64,000 nt of DNA from Aureimonas frigidaquae. GTDB taxonomy: Bacteria > Pseudomonadota > Alphaproteobacteria > Rhizobiales > Rhizobiaceae. Below are positions 1-8,373 of the stretch, piece after piece (positions within the stretch are counted from its first letter, which is position 1; every line of letters starts with the position of its first letter). The notes under the pieces are model-generated. The model saw only the letters and a program-made list of their open reading frames with translations, was not told where the DNA came from and did no database searches. The position numbers and the translations under genes were made by a program. The DNA lies in NCBI RefSeq assembly GCF_001463905.1, contig NZ_BBWR01000010.1, forward strand, positions 121,663-185,662. Direction: 5' to 3'.

Positions 1-87
1 CGACGCGATGCTTCGGATGTTGCGTCCCTGCATTTCCGGGGTTTGCTGGACTTTCTGAAGACGGACCAGAAGTTCGGCTCTGCTCAT
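1..87 (-). CDS. Partial CDS, unknown protein (N-terminal 29 codons)
   Basis: An open frame starts with ATG at 87 on the minus strand and runs off the left edge. A strong ribosome-binding site (GGGGAGAG) lies six bases upstream of the ATG. The visible start, MSRAELLVRLQKVQQTPEMQ, is not recognised. It follows minE on the same strand after a 37-base gap, so it may be the distal gene of the min operon. Only 29 residues are visible, so no function is proposed. Confidence 0.5.
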   Translation of the reverse strand, partial: MSRAELLVRLQKVQQTPEMQGRNIRSIAS

Positions 88-124
88 CGATACTCTCCCC
101 TTTTCCTGTACGCGCCGCGAACGG

Positions 125-406
125 TCAGCCGTTGGCCACACGCGCCCGGGCGCCGCCGGCTTCCGCGAGCGGCAGTTCGATGTCGACTTCCAGCGTGGAG
201 ATGGCGTCTCCACGGTCCATCGAGACCTTCACCTTTTCGCGATCGATATTCACGTGCTTGGCGATCACCGCCAGGATTTCCTCGCGCAGCACGGCGACGA
301 GGTCGGATTGGCCGAGCGTCGCGCGTTCATGCGCCAGGAGCACCTGCAGGCGCTCGCGCGCCGCCGGCGCGGTATTGCGCCTGGCGAAGAGATTGAAGAT
401 GCTCAT
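125..406 (-). CDS. minE: MinE, cell division topological specificity factor
   Basis: MinE stimulates the MinD ATPase and drives Min oscillation so that the FtsZ ring forms only at midcell. The 93-residue product has the normal family length. It begins [20 protein letters not shown], with the anti-MinCD region in the first ~30 residues, followed by the topological-specificity domain ([18 protein letters not shown], then a beta-rich C terminus). Its ATG overlaps the stop codon of minD by four bases (ATGA), so it is translationally coupled as the last gene of minCDE. Identification is secure from sequence and context. Confidence 0.95.
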   Translation of the reverse strand: MSIFNLFARRNTAPAARERLQVLLAHERATLGQSDLVAVLREEILAVIAKHVNIDREKVKVSMDRGDAISTLEVDIELPLAEAGGARARVANG

Positions 407-1218
407 GCGGCCCTCCTTCCGAAGAGTTTCCCGAGCAGGCCCTTCTTGTCCGAGGGGACTAGCATCGGCACGCTTTCGCCCTTCAGACGGCGGGCGGCGT
501 CCATATAGGCGCGGGCCGGTGCGCTGCCGGCGTCCGACAGGGTCACCGGCGTGCCGAGGTTGGATGCGCGCAGCACCTCGGCGCTTTCCGGAATGATGCC
601 GAGCAGCGGGATGGACAGGATTTCCAGAACGTCGTCGACCTTGAGCATGTCGCCGCGCTCGGCGCGGTTGACGTCGAACCGGGTCAGGAGCAGGTGCTTC
701 TCGACGCGCTCGCCGCGCTCGGCCAGTTCCGTCTTGGAATCCAGAAGGCCGATGATGCGATCGCTGTCACGCACCGAGGAGACTTCCGGATTGGTCACGA
801 CGACGGCGATGTCGGCATGGCGCATGGCGAGCGTCGCCCCGCGTTCGATGCCGGCCGGGCTGTCGCAGATAACCCAGTCGAACTGCTCGCGCAGGTCCGC
901 CATGACGCGGGCGACGCCTTCGGTGGTCAGGTTGTCCTTGTCGCGCGTCTGGGACGCCGGCAGAAGGTGCAGCGTATCCACGCGCTTGTCGCGGATCAGG
1001 GCCTGGGGCAACTTGGCGTCACCCTGCACGACATTGATGAGATCGTAGACCACGCGGCGCTCGGCGCCCATGACGAGGTCGAGATTGCGCAGGCCGACGT
1101 CGAAGTCGACGACGACGACCTTCTGGCCACCCTGTGCCAGGGCAGCGCCCAGAGCGGCTGTCGACGTGGTCTTGCCGACTCCCCCCTTGCCCGACGTCAC
1201 TACCAGAACTTTTGCCAT
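403..1218 (-). CDS. minD: MinD, septum-site-determining ATPase
   Basis: MinD is the membrane-bound ATPase that recruits MinC and is displaced by MinE. The 271-residue product opens with the deviant Walker A motif [11 protein letters not shown] (residues ~9-19), and has the [10 protein letters not shown] segment near residue 40 and the CDSPAGIE switch region near 118. The C-terminal [11 protein letters not shown] forms the amphipathic membrane-targeting helix expected of MinD. It sits between minC (17-base gap) and minE (ATGA overlap) on the same strand. Confidence 0.97.
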   Translation of the reverse strand: MAKVLVVTSGKGGVGKTTSTAALGAALAQGGQKVVVVDFDVGLRNLDLVMGAERRVVYDLINVVQGDAKLPQALIRDKRVDTLHLLPASQTRDKDNLTTEGVARVMADLREQFDWVICDSPAGIERGATLAMRHADIAVVVTNPEVSSVRDSDRIIGLLDSKTELAERGERVEKHLLLTRFDVNRAERGDMLKVDDVLEILSIPLLGIIPESAEVLRASNLGTPVTLSDAGSAPARAYMDAARRLKGESVPMLVPSDKKGLLGKLFGRRAA

Positions 1219-1235
1219 TATCGACGTCCTTTCGT

Positions 1236-1997
1236 TCAGCTTAAGACCGCTGCCTTCAACACATCCCCGTCGAGCCAGACCTGTACGGCCTGGCCGCGGA
1301 GTTTCTGTTCCATGTCTTCCGCCGTCTTGTAGAGCCCGTCGATCGCGATCAGCTCGGCCTCGAGCTTGCGGCAGAAAATGCGGGCCTTCGGGTTGCCGGC
1401 GGAACCGGCCAGCGCGCGCCCGCGCAGCGCGCCGTAGATGTGGATGGACCCGCCGGCAACGATCTCCGCGCCGGACGACACCGATCCGAGCACCGTCACG
1501 TCACCATCCGGGTGGATGATGGACTGGCCGGACCGCACCCCCTCTTCCACGATCAGGGTCGTGCTGCCCTGGGGCGGCGAGAAGACACTGGCCGCAGGCT
1601 CGCTCGCCGCAGCGCCCTTGGGCTGCGCCTTGCTGGCATCCGCACGGCCGGTGGCAGATTCGTCCGGCAGCTCCGGATCGGCGGCGGGCCGTCCGCCGCG
1701 CATTTCCGGCGGCATGCCGGGCCCGAGCAGCGACGGCTTGGCGCCTTCGATGCCCATGATCCGCACATTGCGCCTGGCCAGTTCGTCGATCAGCCGTTGC
1801 AGGTCTTCCCGCGTCACGGGAAGGCCCGCCACGTCCAGCACGATCGGCCGGCTCAGGAAGAAGCCGGTCGAGCGGCGCGCCAGGTCGTCCAGCTCGTGAA
1901 GCCAGTCCTCGAAGGGAAGCTCCGGGGACAGGACGAGCGCCAGGAAGGACCGTCCGCGCAGGCGGATTGCTTTGCGACTGGTCAATGCTTCATTCAT
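1236..1997 (-). CDS. minC: MinC, septum-site-determining inhibitor of FtsZ
   Basis: MinC inhibits FtsZ assembly away from midcell and is activated by MinD. The C-terminal half (from about residue 150) carries the Gly/Val-rich right-handed beta-helix repeats (HPDGDVTVLGSVSSGAEI...GGSIHIYGALRGRA) that dimerise and bind MinD. The N-terminal FtsZ-inhibiting domain is preceded by a low-complexity linker at ~95-140. The ATG at 1997 is chosen; an in-frame GTG at 2033 would add 12 residues unlike family members. First gene of minCDE. About 250 residues, normal length. Confidence 0.92.
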   Translation of the reverse strand: MNEALTSRKAIRLRGRSFLALVLSPELPFEDWLHELDDLARRSTGFFLSRPIVLDVAGLPVTREDLQRLIDELARRNVRIMGIEGAKPSLLGPGMPPEMRGGRPAADPELPDESATGRADASKAQPKGAAASEPAASVFSPPQGSTTLIVEEGVRSGQSIIHPDGDVTVLGSVSSGAEIVAGGSIHIYGALRGRALAGSAGNPKARIFCRKLEAELIAIDGLYKTAEDMEQKLRGQAVQVWLDGDVLKAAVLS

Positions 1998-2102
1998 CTT
2001 GGTTAACGAGTGGTTTCCATCGGTGTACGGCACACAGGATTAACAGGCGGTTAATTCCCGAACCTTGCGCCTTTGATGGGAAACGCTTTTTTTTGAGCCG
2101 CC

Positions 2103-3110
2103 TCAGGCAACCCCGGCACGCAGCAGGTCGACCGTCCGCAGCATGCCGACGGGCTTGCCCTCCGCCACCACGAAGAGCGCGCCGATCTGCCGGGCTTCCA
2201 GGATCTTCAAGGCTTCGCCGGCAAGCATATCGGGAGAGACGCAGACCGGATTGCGGGTCATCACATCCTCGACGGTCCGCTCCAGAAGGTCGGGCGCCAT
2301 ATGGCGGCGCAGATCGCCATCGGTGATGACGCCGACGAGCCGTTCATCCTGGTCGACAATGCCCACGGCTCCGTAGGTATAGGCGGAGATGATGCCGATC
2401 GCCTCCGCCATGGCGGTGCCCGGCCGTGCCAGCGGCAGGTCCGGCGCCCGGCGCATGAGCTCTGCGACGGACAGGAGCCGCGCGCCCAGCCGGCCGCCAG
2501 GGTGATAGATCTTGAACTCGGCTGCCGAGAAGCCGCGCACGTCGATCAGCGCGACGGCGATGGCATCGCCCAGCGCCAGTTGCAGAAGGGTGGATGTCGT
2601 CGGCGCAAGATTGTGCGGGCAGGCCTCCCGCACGCGGGGGAGAACCAGCGCGACCGTCGATTCGCGCGCCAGGGTGCTGTGCGCATCGGCGGTGATGGAG
2701 ATCAGCGGAACGGCGAAGCGCTTGGTGTAGTGGATGGTCTGGGCCAGTTCGCTCGTCTCGCCCGACCAGGACAGGGCCAGCACGACATCGCTCGGATCGA
2801 CCATGCCGAGATCACCGTGCGTCGCCTCGGTCGGGTGCAGGTAATAGGCGGGGGTACCGGTGGAAGCGAAGGTCGCCGCCAGCTTGCGTGCGATATGTCC
2901 GCTCTTGCCGACGCCGGTCACGATCAGCCGGCCCGCGCGGTCGCGGATCAGCCGGACCGCCTCAGCCAGCGCGCCGCCCAGGGCGCCGCTCGCCACCTGC
3001 GCTTCCACATCCACGAGCGCTTCGCGTGCGATCGCCATGCTGCGGCTTGCGGAGGCGATGACGTCCGCATCGGGCAGCGTGCCGCCGTTTCGTGTCGCGC
3101 TCGATGTCAT
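2103..3110 (-). CDS. kdsD: KdsD/KpsF-type D-arabinose-5-phosphate isomerase
   Basis: It interconverts ribulose 5-phosphate and arabinose 5-phosphate, the first step to KDO for lipopolysaccharide core. The 335-residue product has an N-terminal SIS domain with the signature VTGVGKSGHIARK near residue 65 and HPTEATHGDLGMV near 95, followed by tandem CBS domains (about 215-275 and 280-335). This is the standard KdsD architecture and length. It lies 31 bases downstream of the GntR gene and about 105 bases upstream of minC on the same strand, so co-transcription with either is possible but unproven. Confidence 0.93.
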   Translation of the reverse strand: MTSSATRNGGTLPDADVIASASRSMAIAREALVDVEAQVASGALGGALAEAVRLIRDRAGRLIVTGVGKSGHIARKLAATFASTGTPAYYLHPTEATHGDLGMVDPSDVVLALSWSGETSELAQTIHYTKRFAVPLISITADAHSTLARESTVALVLPRVREACPHNLAPTTSTLLQLALGDAIAVALIDVRGFSAAEFKIYHPGGRLGARLLSVAELMRRAPDLPLARPGTAMAEAIGIISAYTYGAVGIVDQDERLVGVITDGDLRRHMAPDLLERTVEDVMTRNPVCVSPDMLAGEALKILEARQIGALFVVAEGKPVGMLRTVDLLRAGVA

Positions 3111-3141
3111 GCCGGCCGTCGCCCTCCGCAGCTACTTGCAA

Positions 3142-3852
3142 CTACACCTCATAGACGAGGTCGTGTCCGAGATAGCAGCGCGCGACGCGTCGTTCCAGCG
3201 GGCGCCCGTCGTGACCGAAGATGACCTGGCGCAGAAGCAGGATGGGTTCGCCGGCAGCGACCCCGATTGCCCGGTCGGAGGATTTGGCGGCTTCGACCGA
3301 CAGCCGCTCCACCGCACGCACGGCCAGACCATGCCCGAACCAGCGCCGGGCGGCGACCTCCCGAAGGGCGGCCTCGTCCGCGATGGCCGCATCCGGACTC
3401 AACGGAGATTGCGCCACCTCCGTCGCGAACACCCGACCGTCGTGCCTCCGCCGCCGATGGCTCACCAGCACCACCGCATGCATCGGTATCCGCAGGTCGC
3501 CGGCAATCTCGGCATCAGCCGTGCCAAGGGCGACATGCGTGACGTCCATCACCCCGTCGACCCTTTTGCCGTCGGCGGAACGTACGGCCGACAAGCGGCT
3601 CAGGAACCGCTCACTCCTTACGTCGTGAAGCATGGTCCACCGACCGGCGGAGCGGTCGATGACGCCGAAACCATCGAGGACGTCGAAGGCCCGCCGAACC
3701 GTGCCGATCGACAGCGAGAATTCCCGGGAAATGTCCGCCTCCGATGGAAGGAACTGACCGGGCGCCCATTGGCGGCTGACGATCTTCCCCACGAAGACGT
3801 CAACGACCTGAAGATACAATGGTCGAAGATCGAAGCTGTTCAGGATTACCAC
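3142..3852 (-). CDS. GntR-family (HutC/UTRA) transcriptional regulator
   Basis: The product has 236 residues. An N-terminal winged-helix GntR domain (about 10-75; note FLPSEADISREFSLSIGTVR) is followed by a UTRA effector domain (about 90-235), typical of the HutC subfamily that binds small metabolites. The start is GTG at 3852 with AGGA five bases upstream. It is divergent from zwf across a 374-base AT-rich intergenic region, so regulation of the Entner-Doudoroff genes is a reasonable inference. It could instead control kdsD, 31 bases downstream. Ligand unknown. Confidence 0.85.
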   Translation of the reverse strand: MVILNSFDLRPLYLQVVDVFVGKIVSRQWAPGQFLPSEADISREFSLSIGTVRRAFDVLDGFGVIDRSAGRWTMLHDVRSERFLSRLSAVRSADGKRVDGVMDVTHVALGTADAEIAGDLRIPMHAVVLVSHRRRRHDGRVFATEVAQSPLSPDAAIADEAALREVAARRWFGHGLAVRAVERLSVEAAKSSDRAIGVAAGEPILLLRQVIFGHDGRPLERRVARCYLGHDLVYEV

Positions 3853-4226
3853 ACGTCCTAGTGAGCGATAGAATCTGAAGGAATCATATCACGGCTGTAG
3901 GAAGTTTAAATCACAAACATAAAGGATTATGCCAGATCGCAATTATGTGAATGTTTATCTTCTAATACCTGAAGGATATGGAACTGCGATTTCGACCTGT
4001 TTCTAGATTGGTTGGCCCTCACCGGCACCGCATTGGCACTTGCATATAATATGCTGCATGACAGCGCGCATGTGCGTAGGCCAATGGTTGCGGAGAGACG
4101 GCGTCTTCGGCAAAAGGGACGCGAACGCCGTCCTCGCTTTGAGCGATGAATTTTTTAATCGATTAGATTATCATGAGGCCCAAGTAGGCTATAATGACCG
4201 AGCAGGCACCACCAGGAAGAGAGCGT
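3853..4226. promoter_or_regulatory. Divergent AT-rich regulatory region between gntR and zwf
   Basis: This 374-base stretch is clearly more AT-rich than its surroundings and holds no convincing gene. It must carry the promoters of the minus-strand gntR gene and of plus-strand zwf. A perfect TATAAT lies at 4190-4195, which would place transcription start near 4202, with AGGAAGAGAG at 4214-4223 as ribosome-binding site for a GTG at 4227. No good -35 hexamer is visible 17 bases upstream of it. Operator sites for the GntR protein are expected here but I could not single one out. Confidence 0.5.
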
Positions 4227-5705
4227 GTGACCAGTCTTATCATTCCCGTCGACAGTTTCGATTACGTCGTCTTTGGCGGCAATGGCGATCTTGCCGAACG
4301 CAAGCTGCTGCCCGCTTTGTACCACCGCGATCTCGACGGTCAGATCCCGGCCGATTGCCGCATTATCGGCGCATCGCGCACGGCAATATCGGACGATGAG
4401 TACCGAGACTTCGCCCGCAAGGCGATCGACACCTTCGTCAGCACTGCCGACCGCAAGCCCGAGGCGATCGAACGCTTCATAGGACGTTTATCCTACCTCC
4501 AGGTCGATGCGCGCAGCGATGACGGGTGGGACGCGCTGAAAGCGCGGCTCGATGAAGCGCCACCGGAGCGCATTCGCGCCTTCTACCTTGCTGTCGGGCC
4601 GGCCCTGTTCGGCGATTTCGCCATGCGGATTCGCCAGTTCGGCCTCGTCAACGCCAATACGCGGCTCGTGGTCGAAAAGCCGGTCGGCCGCGATCTCCAG
4701 TCCGCCCGGGAGCTGAACCGCATCATCGGCGAGCATTTCGACGAGCAGCAGGTCTTCCGCATCGATCACTATCTCGGCAAGGAGACGGTGCAGAACCTGA
4801 TGGCGCTGCGCTTCGCCAACATGCTCTACGAGCCGCTTTGGAATTCCGCCTATGTGGACCATGTCCAGATCACCGTGGCGGAATCGGTCGGGCTCGAGGG
4901 CCGCGCCGGCTACTACGACAAGGCCGGGGCCCTGCGCGACATGGTGCAGAACCACATCGTGCAGCTCATGTGCCTGGTGGCGCTGGAGCCGCCGGCCGCC
5001 ATCGACGGCGACAGCCTGCGCGACGAAAAGCTGAAGGTGCTGCGCGCCCTCAAGCCGATCGACGCCAGCAACATCGAGCATGTCACCGTGCGCGGGCAGT
5101 ATCGGGCGGGCGCCTCCAATGGCGGGCCGGTCGCCGGCTATCTGGAGGATCTCGGGGAGCCGAACAGCAGCACCGAGACCTTCGTCGCCATCAAGGCCGA
5201 GATCAACAACTGGCGTTGGGCCGGCGTGCCCTTCTATCTGCGCACGGGCAAGCGGCTGACGCAGCGCATGAGCGAGATCGTCGTCACCTTCCGGCCGATC
5301 CCGCATTCGATCTTCGGCCCCAATGCCGGCCACGTCCAGCAGAACCAGCTTGTCCTGCGGCTGCAGCCGGACGAGGGTGTGAAGCAGTGGCTGATGATCA
5401 AGGATCCGGGCCCCGGCGGGATGCGCCTGCGCCACGTGCCGCTGGATATGAGCTTTGCCGAATCGTTCGGCGTGCGCAATCCCGATGCCTATGAGCGGCT
5501 CCTGATGGATGTCATCCGCGGCAACCAGACCCTCTTCATGCGCCGCGACGAAGTCGAGGCGGCGTGGGAGTGGATCGATCCCATCCTGACGGCCTGGGCC
5601 GAAAAGGACGTCAAGCCGCAGGGCTACACCTCCGGCACCTGGGGTCCGTCCAGCTCCATTGCGCTCATCGAGCGTGACGGGCGGACCTGGCACGAACCCG
5701 AGTGA
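4227..5705 (+). CDS. zwf: Glucose-6-phosphate 1-dehydrogenase
   Basis: Zwf oxidises glucose 6-phosphate to 6-phosphogluconolactone with NAD(P)+, feeding the Entner-Doudoroff and pentose phosphate routes. Visible motifs are the N-terminal Rossmann stretch VVFGGNGDLAERKL, VEKPVGRDL mid-protein, and the active-site RIDHYLGKE. I choose GTG at 4227 (492 residues, about the length I recall for rhizobial Zwf) because AGGAAGAG lies upstream; an in-frame ATG at 4194 would add 11 residues and overlaps a TATAAT box. First gene of a tight zwf-pgl-edd set. Confidence 0.95.
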   Translation: MTSLIIPVDSFDYVVFGGNGDLAERKLLPALYHRDLDGQIPADCRIIGASRTAISDDEYRDFARKAIDTFVSTADRKPEAIERFIGRLSYLQVDARSDDGWDALKARLDEAPPERIRAFYLAVGPALFGDFAMRIRQFGLVNANTRLVVEKPVGRDLQSARELNRIIGEHFDEQQVFRIDHYLGKETVQNLMALRFANMLYEPLWNSAYVDHVQITVAESVGLEGRAGYYDKAGALRDMVQNHIVQLMCLVALEPPAAIDGDSLRDEKLKVLRALKPIDASNIEHVTVRGQYRAGASNGGPVAGYLEDLGEPNSSTETFVAIKAEINNWRWAGVPFYLRTGKRLTQRMSEIVVTFRPIPHSIFGPNAGHVQQNQLVLRLQPDEGVKQWLMIKDPGPGGMRLRHVPLDMSFAESFGVRNPDAYERLLMDVIRGNQTLFMRRDEVEAAWEWIDPILTAWAEKDVKPQGYTSGTWGPSSSIALIERDGRTWHEPE

Positions 5706-5713
5706 GGCCCGGC

Positions 5714-6415
5714 ATGGACTTGCGTTTCCACGAATACCCATCGCGTGAAGCTCTGGCCGAAGGGCTGGCGGCGGGGGTCGCCGCCATCCTGGCGACCGCC
5801 ATTCATGCGCGCGGGGCCGCGACACTGGCCGTCTCCGGCGGATCGACACCCAAGCTCTTCCTGCAGAAGCTGTCTGCCGCCCAGATCGAGTGGGACCGCG
5901 TCACCGTGCTACTCGTCGACGAGCGGTGGGTGGCGAGCGACAGTGAGCGGTCCAATGCGCGGCTCGTCGCCGACAATCTTCTGCAGGGTGCGGCCGCCAA
6001 GGCACGGTTCGAGGCCTTCTTCGTCCCGGGCGAGTCGGCATTCGAGGCCGCCGCCGGACTGAACCGCCGCTTCGAGGCGCTGACCCGCCCGCTCGATGCG
6101 GCCGTGCTCGGCATGGGCAATGACGGGCACACCGCGTCCTTCTTCCCGCAGTCGGAACAGCTCGGCCATGCGCTGGCGCCGACCGGCGGCGAATGCATCG
6201 CCGCGGTGGAGGCCCCCGGCGCCGGCGAGCCGCGCATCACGCTGACGCTGCCGGTCCTTTTGTCGGCCCATTTCCTGGCGCTCCACATCGAGGGGGACGA
6301 CAAGCGCGACACGCTGCGCGAAGCGCTGGCGGAAGGGCCCGTGGAGGATATGCCCGTGCGCGCCGTGCTGCGGCAGGACCAACGCGACGATCTGCAGATT
6401 TTCTGGGCCCGCTAG
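5714..6415 (+). CDS. pgl: 6-phosphogluconolactonase
   Basis: Pgl hydrolyses 6-phosphogluconolactone to 6-phosphogluconate, the step after Zwf. About 233 residues, normal for the DevB/SOL family. Motifs: [12 protein letters not shown] (phosphate binding, near residue 40), VLLVDERWV near 70, and [13 protein letters not shown] near 135 with the catalytic His. ATG at 5714 is chosen, with GTGAGG upstream; an in-frame GTG at 5702 overlapping the zwf stop is the alternative. It lies eight bases after zwf and 29 bases before edd. Confidence 0.95.
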   Translation: MDLRFHEYPSREALAEGLAAGVAAILATAIHARGAATLAVSGGSTPKLFLQKLSAAQIEWDRVTVLLVDERWVASDSERSNARLVADNLLQGAAAKARFEAFFVPGESAFEAAAGLNRRFEALTRPLDAAVLGMGNDGHTASFFPQSEQLGHALAPTGGECIAAVEAPGAGEPRITLTLPVLLSAHFLALHIEGDDKRDTLREALAEGPVEDMPVRAVLRQDQRDDLQIFWAR

Positions 6416-6444
6416 GATCCGGGCATACTGAAAGGCTGAAAGCC

Positions 6445-8262
6445 ATGACCATCGACAGGCGCCTTGCGGCCATCACCGATCGTATCCGCGAGCGCTCGCT
6501 GCCCCGCCGCGAAGCCTATCTCGCCCGCGTCATGGCGCAGGCACAGTCGCGCCCGCGGCGCGCGGGGCTAGGCTGCGGCAACCTGGCCCATGGTTTCGCA
6601 GCCTGCGGCGTGGGCGACAAGGACAGGTTGATGGGTGATGTCACGCCCAATCTGGGCATCATCACCGCCTATAACGACATGCTGTCCGCCCACCAGCCCT
6701 ATGAGCGTTTCCCCGACCTGATCCGCCAGGCCGCGCGTGATTTGGGCGCCACCGCCCAGGTGGCCGGCGGCGTGCCTGCCATGTGCGACGGCGTCACGCA
6801 GGGTGAGGCCGGGATGGAGCTCTCGCTCTTCTCGCGCGATGTCATCGCCATGTCGGCCGGCATCGGGCTCAGCCACGACATGTTCGACGCGGCGGTCTAT
6901 CTCGGCGTTTGCGACAAGATCGTTCCCGGCCTCGTCATCGCCGCGCTGACCTTCGGCCATCTACCGGCGGTGTTCATTCCCGCCGGGCCGATGCCCTCGG
7001 GCCTTCCCAACGACGAGAAAGCCCGCATCCGCCAGCTCTATGCCGAGGGCAAGGTCGGGCGGGCGGAACTCCTGGAGGCAGAGTCCAAATCCTATCACGG
7101 TCCGGGCACCTGCACCTTCTACGGGACGGCCAACTCCAACCAGATGCTGATGGAGATCATGGGGCTGCACTTGCCGGGCAGTTCCTTCGTCAACCCGAAC
7201 ACGCCGCTGCGCGACGCGCTGACGCGCGAGGCCGCCCAGCGCGCGCTCGCCATCACCGCGCTCGGCAACGAGTACACGCCCGTCGGCGTGATGGTGGATG
7301 AGCGCACCATCGTCAACGGCGTGGTCGGCCTGCATGCGACGGGCGGCTCCACCAACCATACGCTGCATCTCGTCGCCATGGCGGCGGCGGCCGGCATCAG
7401 CCTGACCTGGCAGGACATATCCGACCTGTCGGACATTACCCCGCTCCTGGCGCGCGTCTATCCGAATGGCCTGGCGGATGTGAACCATTTCGACGCGGCC
7501 GGCGGCATGGGCTTTTTGATCCGTGAGCTGATCGGGGCCGGTCTTCTGCACGACGATGTGCGCACCGTCTTCGGCCAGGGGCTCGCCGCCTATACGGTGG
7601 AAGCCGGGCTGAGCGAAGACGGGCTCGGCGTGCGCCGCAGCCCCGCACCGGCGCAAAGCCACGATCCGAAGGTCCTGGCGCCGGCCTCCGCCCCCTTCTC
7701 GGCCAATGGCGGGCTGCGGGTCCTGGGCGGCAATCTCGGCAAGGCGGTCATCAAAGTGTCCGCCGTCAAGCCGGAGCGCCGGATCGTCGAGGCGCCGGCC
7801 CGGGTCTTCGACAGCCAGGAGGCCGTCCAGCGCGCCTTCAAGGCCGGCGAGCTGACGGGCGACTTCATCGCCGTCGTGCGCTTCCAGGGCCCGGCCGCCA
7901 ACGGCATGCCGGAGCTGCACAAGCTGACCCCGGCGCTGGGCGTCTTGATGGACCGGGGCCAGAAGGTGGCCCTGGTGACCGACGGCCGTATGTCCGGGGC
8001 CTCCGGCAAGGTTCCCGCCGCGATCCACGTCACACCGGAAGCCAAGGAAGGCGGCATGATCGCCCGCATCCGGGATGGCGACATCCTCCGGCTGGATGCC
8101 GAGACGGGGCAGCTGGAACTCCTTCTGGATGACGCGGCGCTGGCCGCGCGCCAGCCGGCACAGATCGACCTGACGCCCAACGAATTCGGCATCGGCCGCG
8201 AACTCTTTGCCGTGTTCCGGCGCGCGGTCGGCCCGGCCTCCACGGGGGCGTCGGTCTTCTAG
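6445..8262 (+). CDS. edd: 6-phosphogluconate dehydratase (Entner-Doudoroff)
   Basis: Edd dehydrates 6-phosphogluconate to 2-keto-3-deoxy-6-phosphogluconate. The 605-residue length matches the family exactly when the ATG at 6445 is used. Iron-sulfur and active-site landmarks of the IlvD/Edd family are present: [50 protein letters not shown] and [13 protein letters not shown]. It is last in zwf-pgl-edd. No KDPG aldolase gene (eda) follows; it must lie elsewhere for the pathway to work. Confidence 0.96.
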   Translation: MTIDRRLAAITDRIRERSLPRREAYLARVMAQAQSRPRRAGLGCGNLAHGFAACGVGDKDRLMGDVTPNLGIITAYNDMLSAHQPYERFPDLIRQAARDLGATAQVAGGVPAMCDGVTQGEAGMELSLFSRDVIAMSAGIGLSHDMFDAAVYLGVCDKIVPGLVIAALTFGHLPAVFIPAGPMPSGLPNDEKARIRQLYAEGKVGRAELLEAESKSYHGPGTCTFYGTANSNQMLMEIMGLHLPGSSFVNPNTPLRDALTREAAQRALAITALGNEYTPVGVMVDERTIVNGVVGLHATGGSTNHTLHLVAMAAAAGISLTWQDISDLSDITPLLARVYPNGLADVNHFDAAGGMGFLIRELIGAGLLHDDVRTVFGQGLAAYTVEAGLSEDGLGVRRSPAPAQSHDPKVLAPASAPFSANGGLRVLGGNLGKAVIKVSAVKPERRIVEAPARVFDSQEAVQRAFKAGELTGDFIAVVRFQGPAANGMPELHKLTPALGVLMDRGQKVALVTDGRMSGASGKVPAAIHVTPEAKEGGMIARIRDGDILRLDAETGQLELLLDDAALAARQPAQIDLTPNEFGIGRELFAVFRRAVGPASTGASVF

Positions 8263-8373
8263 CGATGGTCGGCACCTTCTAACCGCGGTGGAAACGCTCT
8301 AGTATGAACCCGTCCGCGCCGTCGTCGCGCAGCGCGGACGGTCGAGCTGCGCCGCCACGGATATCAGGACCCC

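Noticed and set aside
4186..4196. Leaderless zwf transcript starting at ATG 4194
   Set aside because: The TATAAT overlaps that ATG, so a transcript from it would start downstream; GTG 4227 fits better.
4488..5849. Long minus-strand open frame opposite zwf (453 codons)
   Set aside because: It is antisense to a clear zwf gene, has no family likeness and reflects high GC content.
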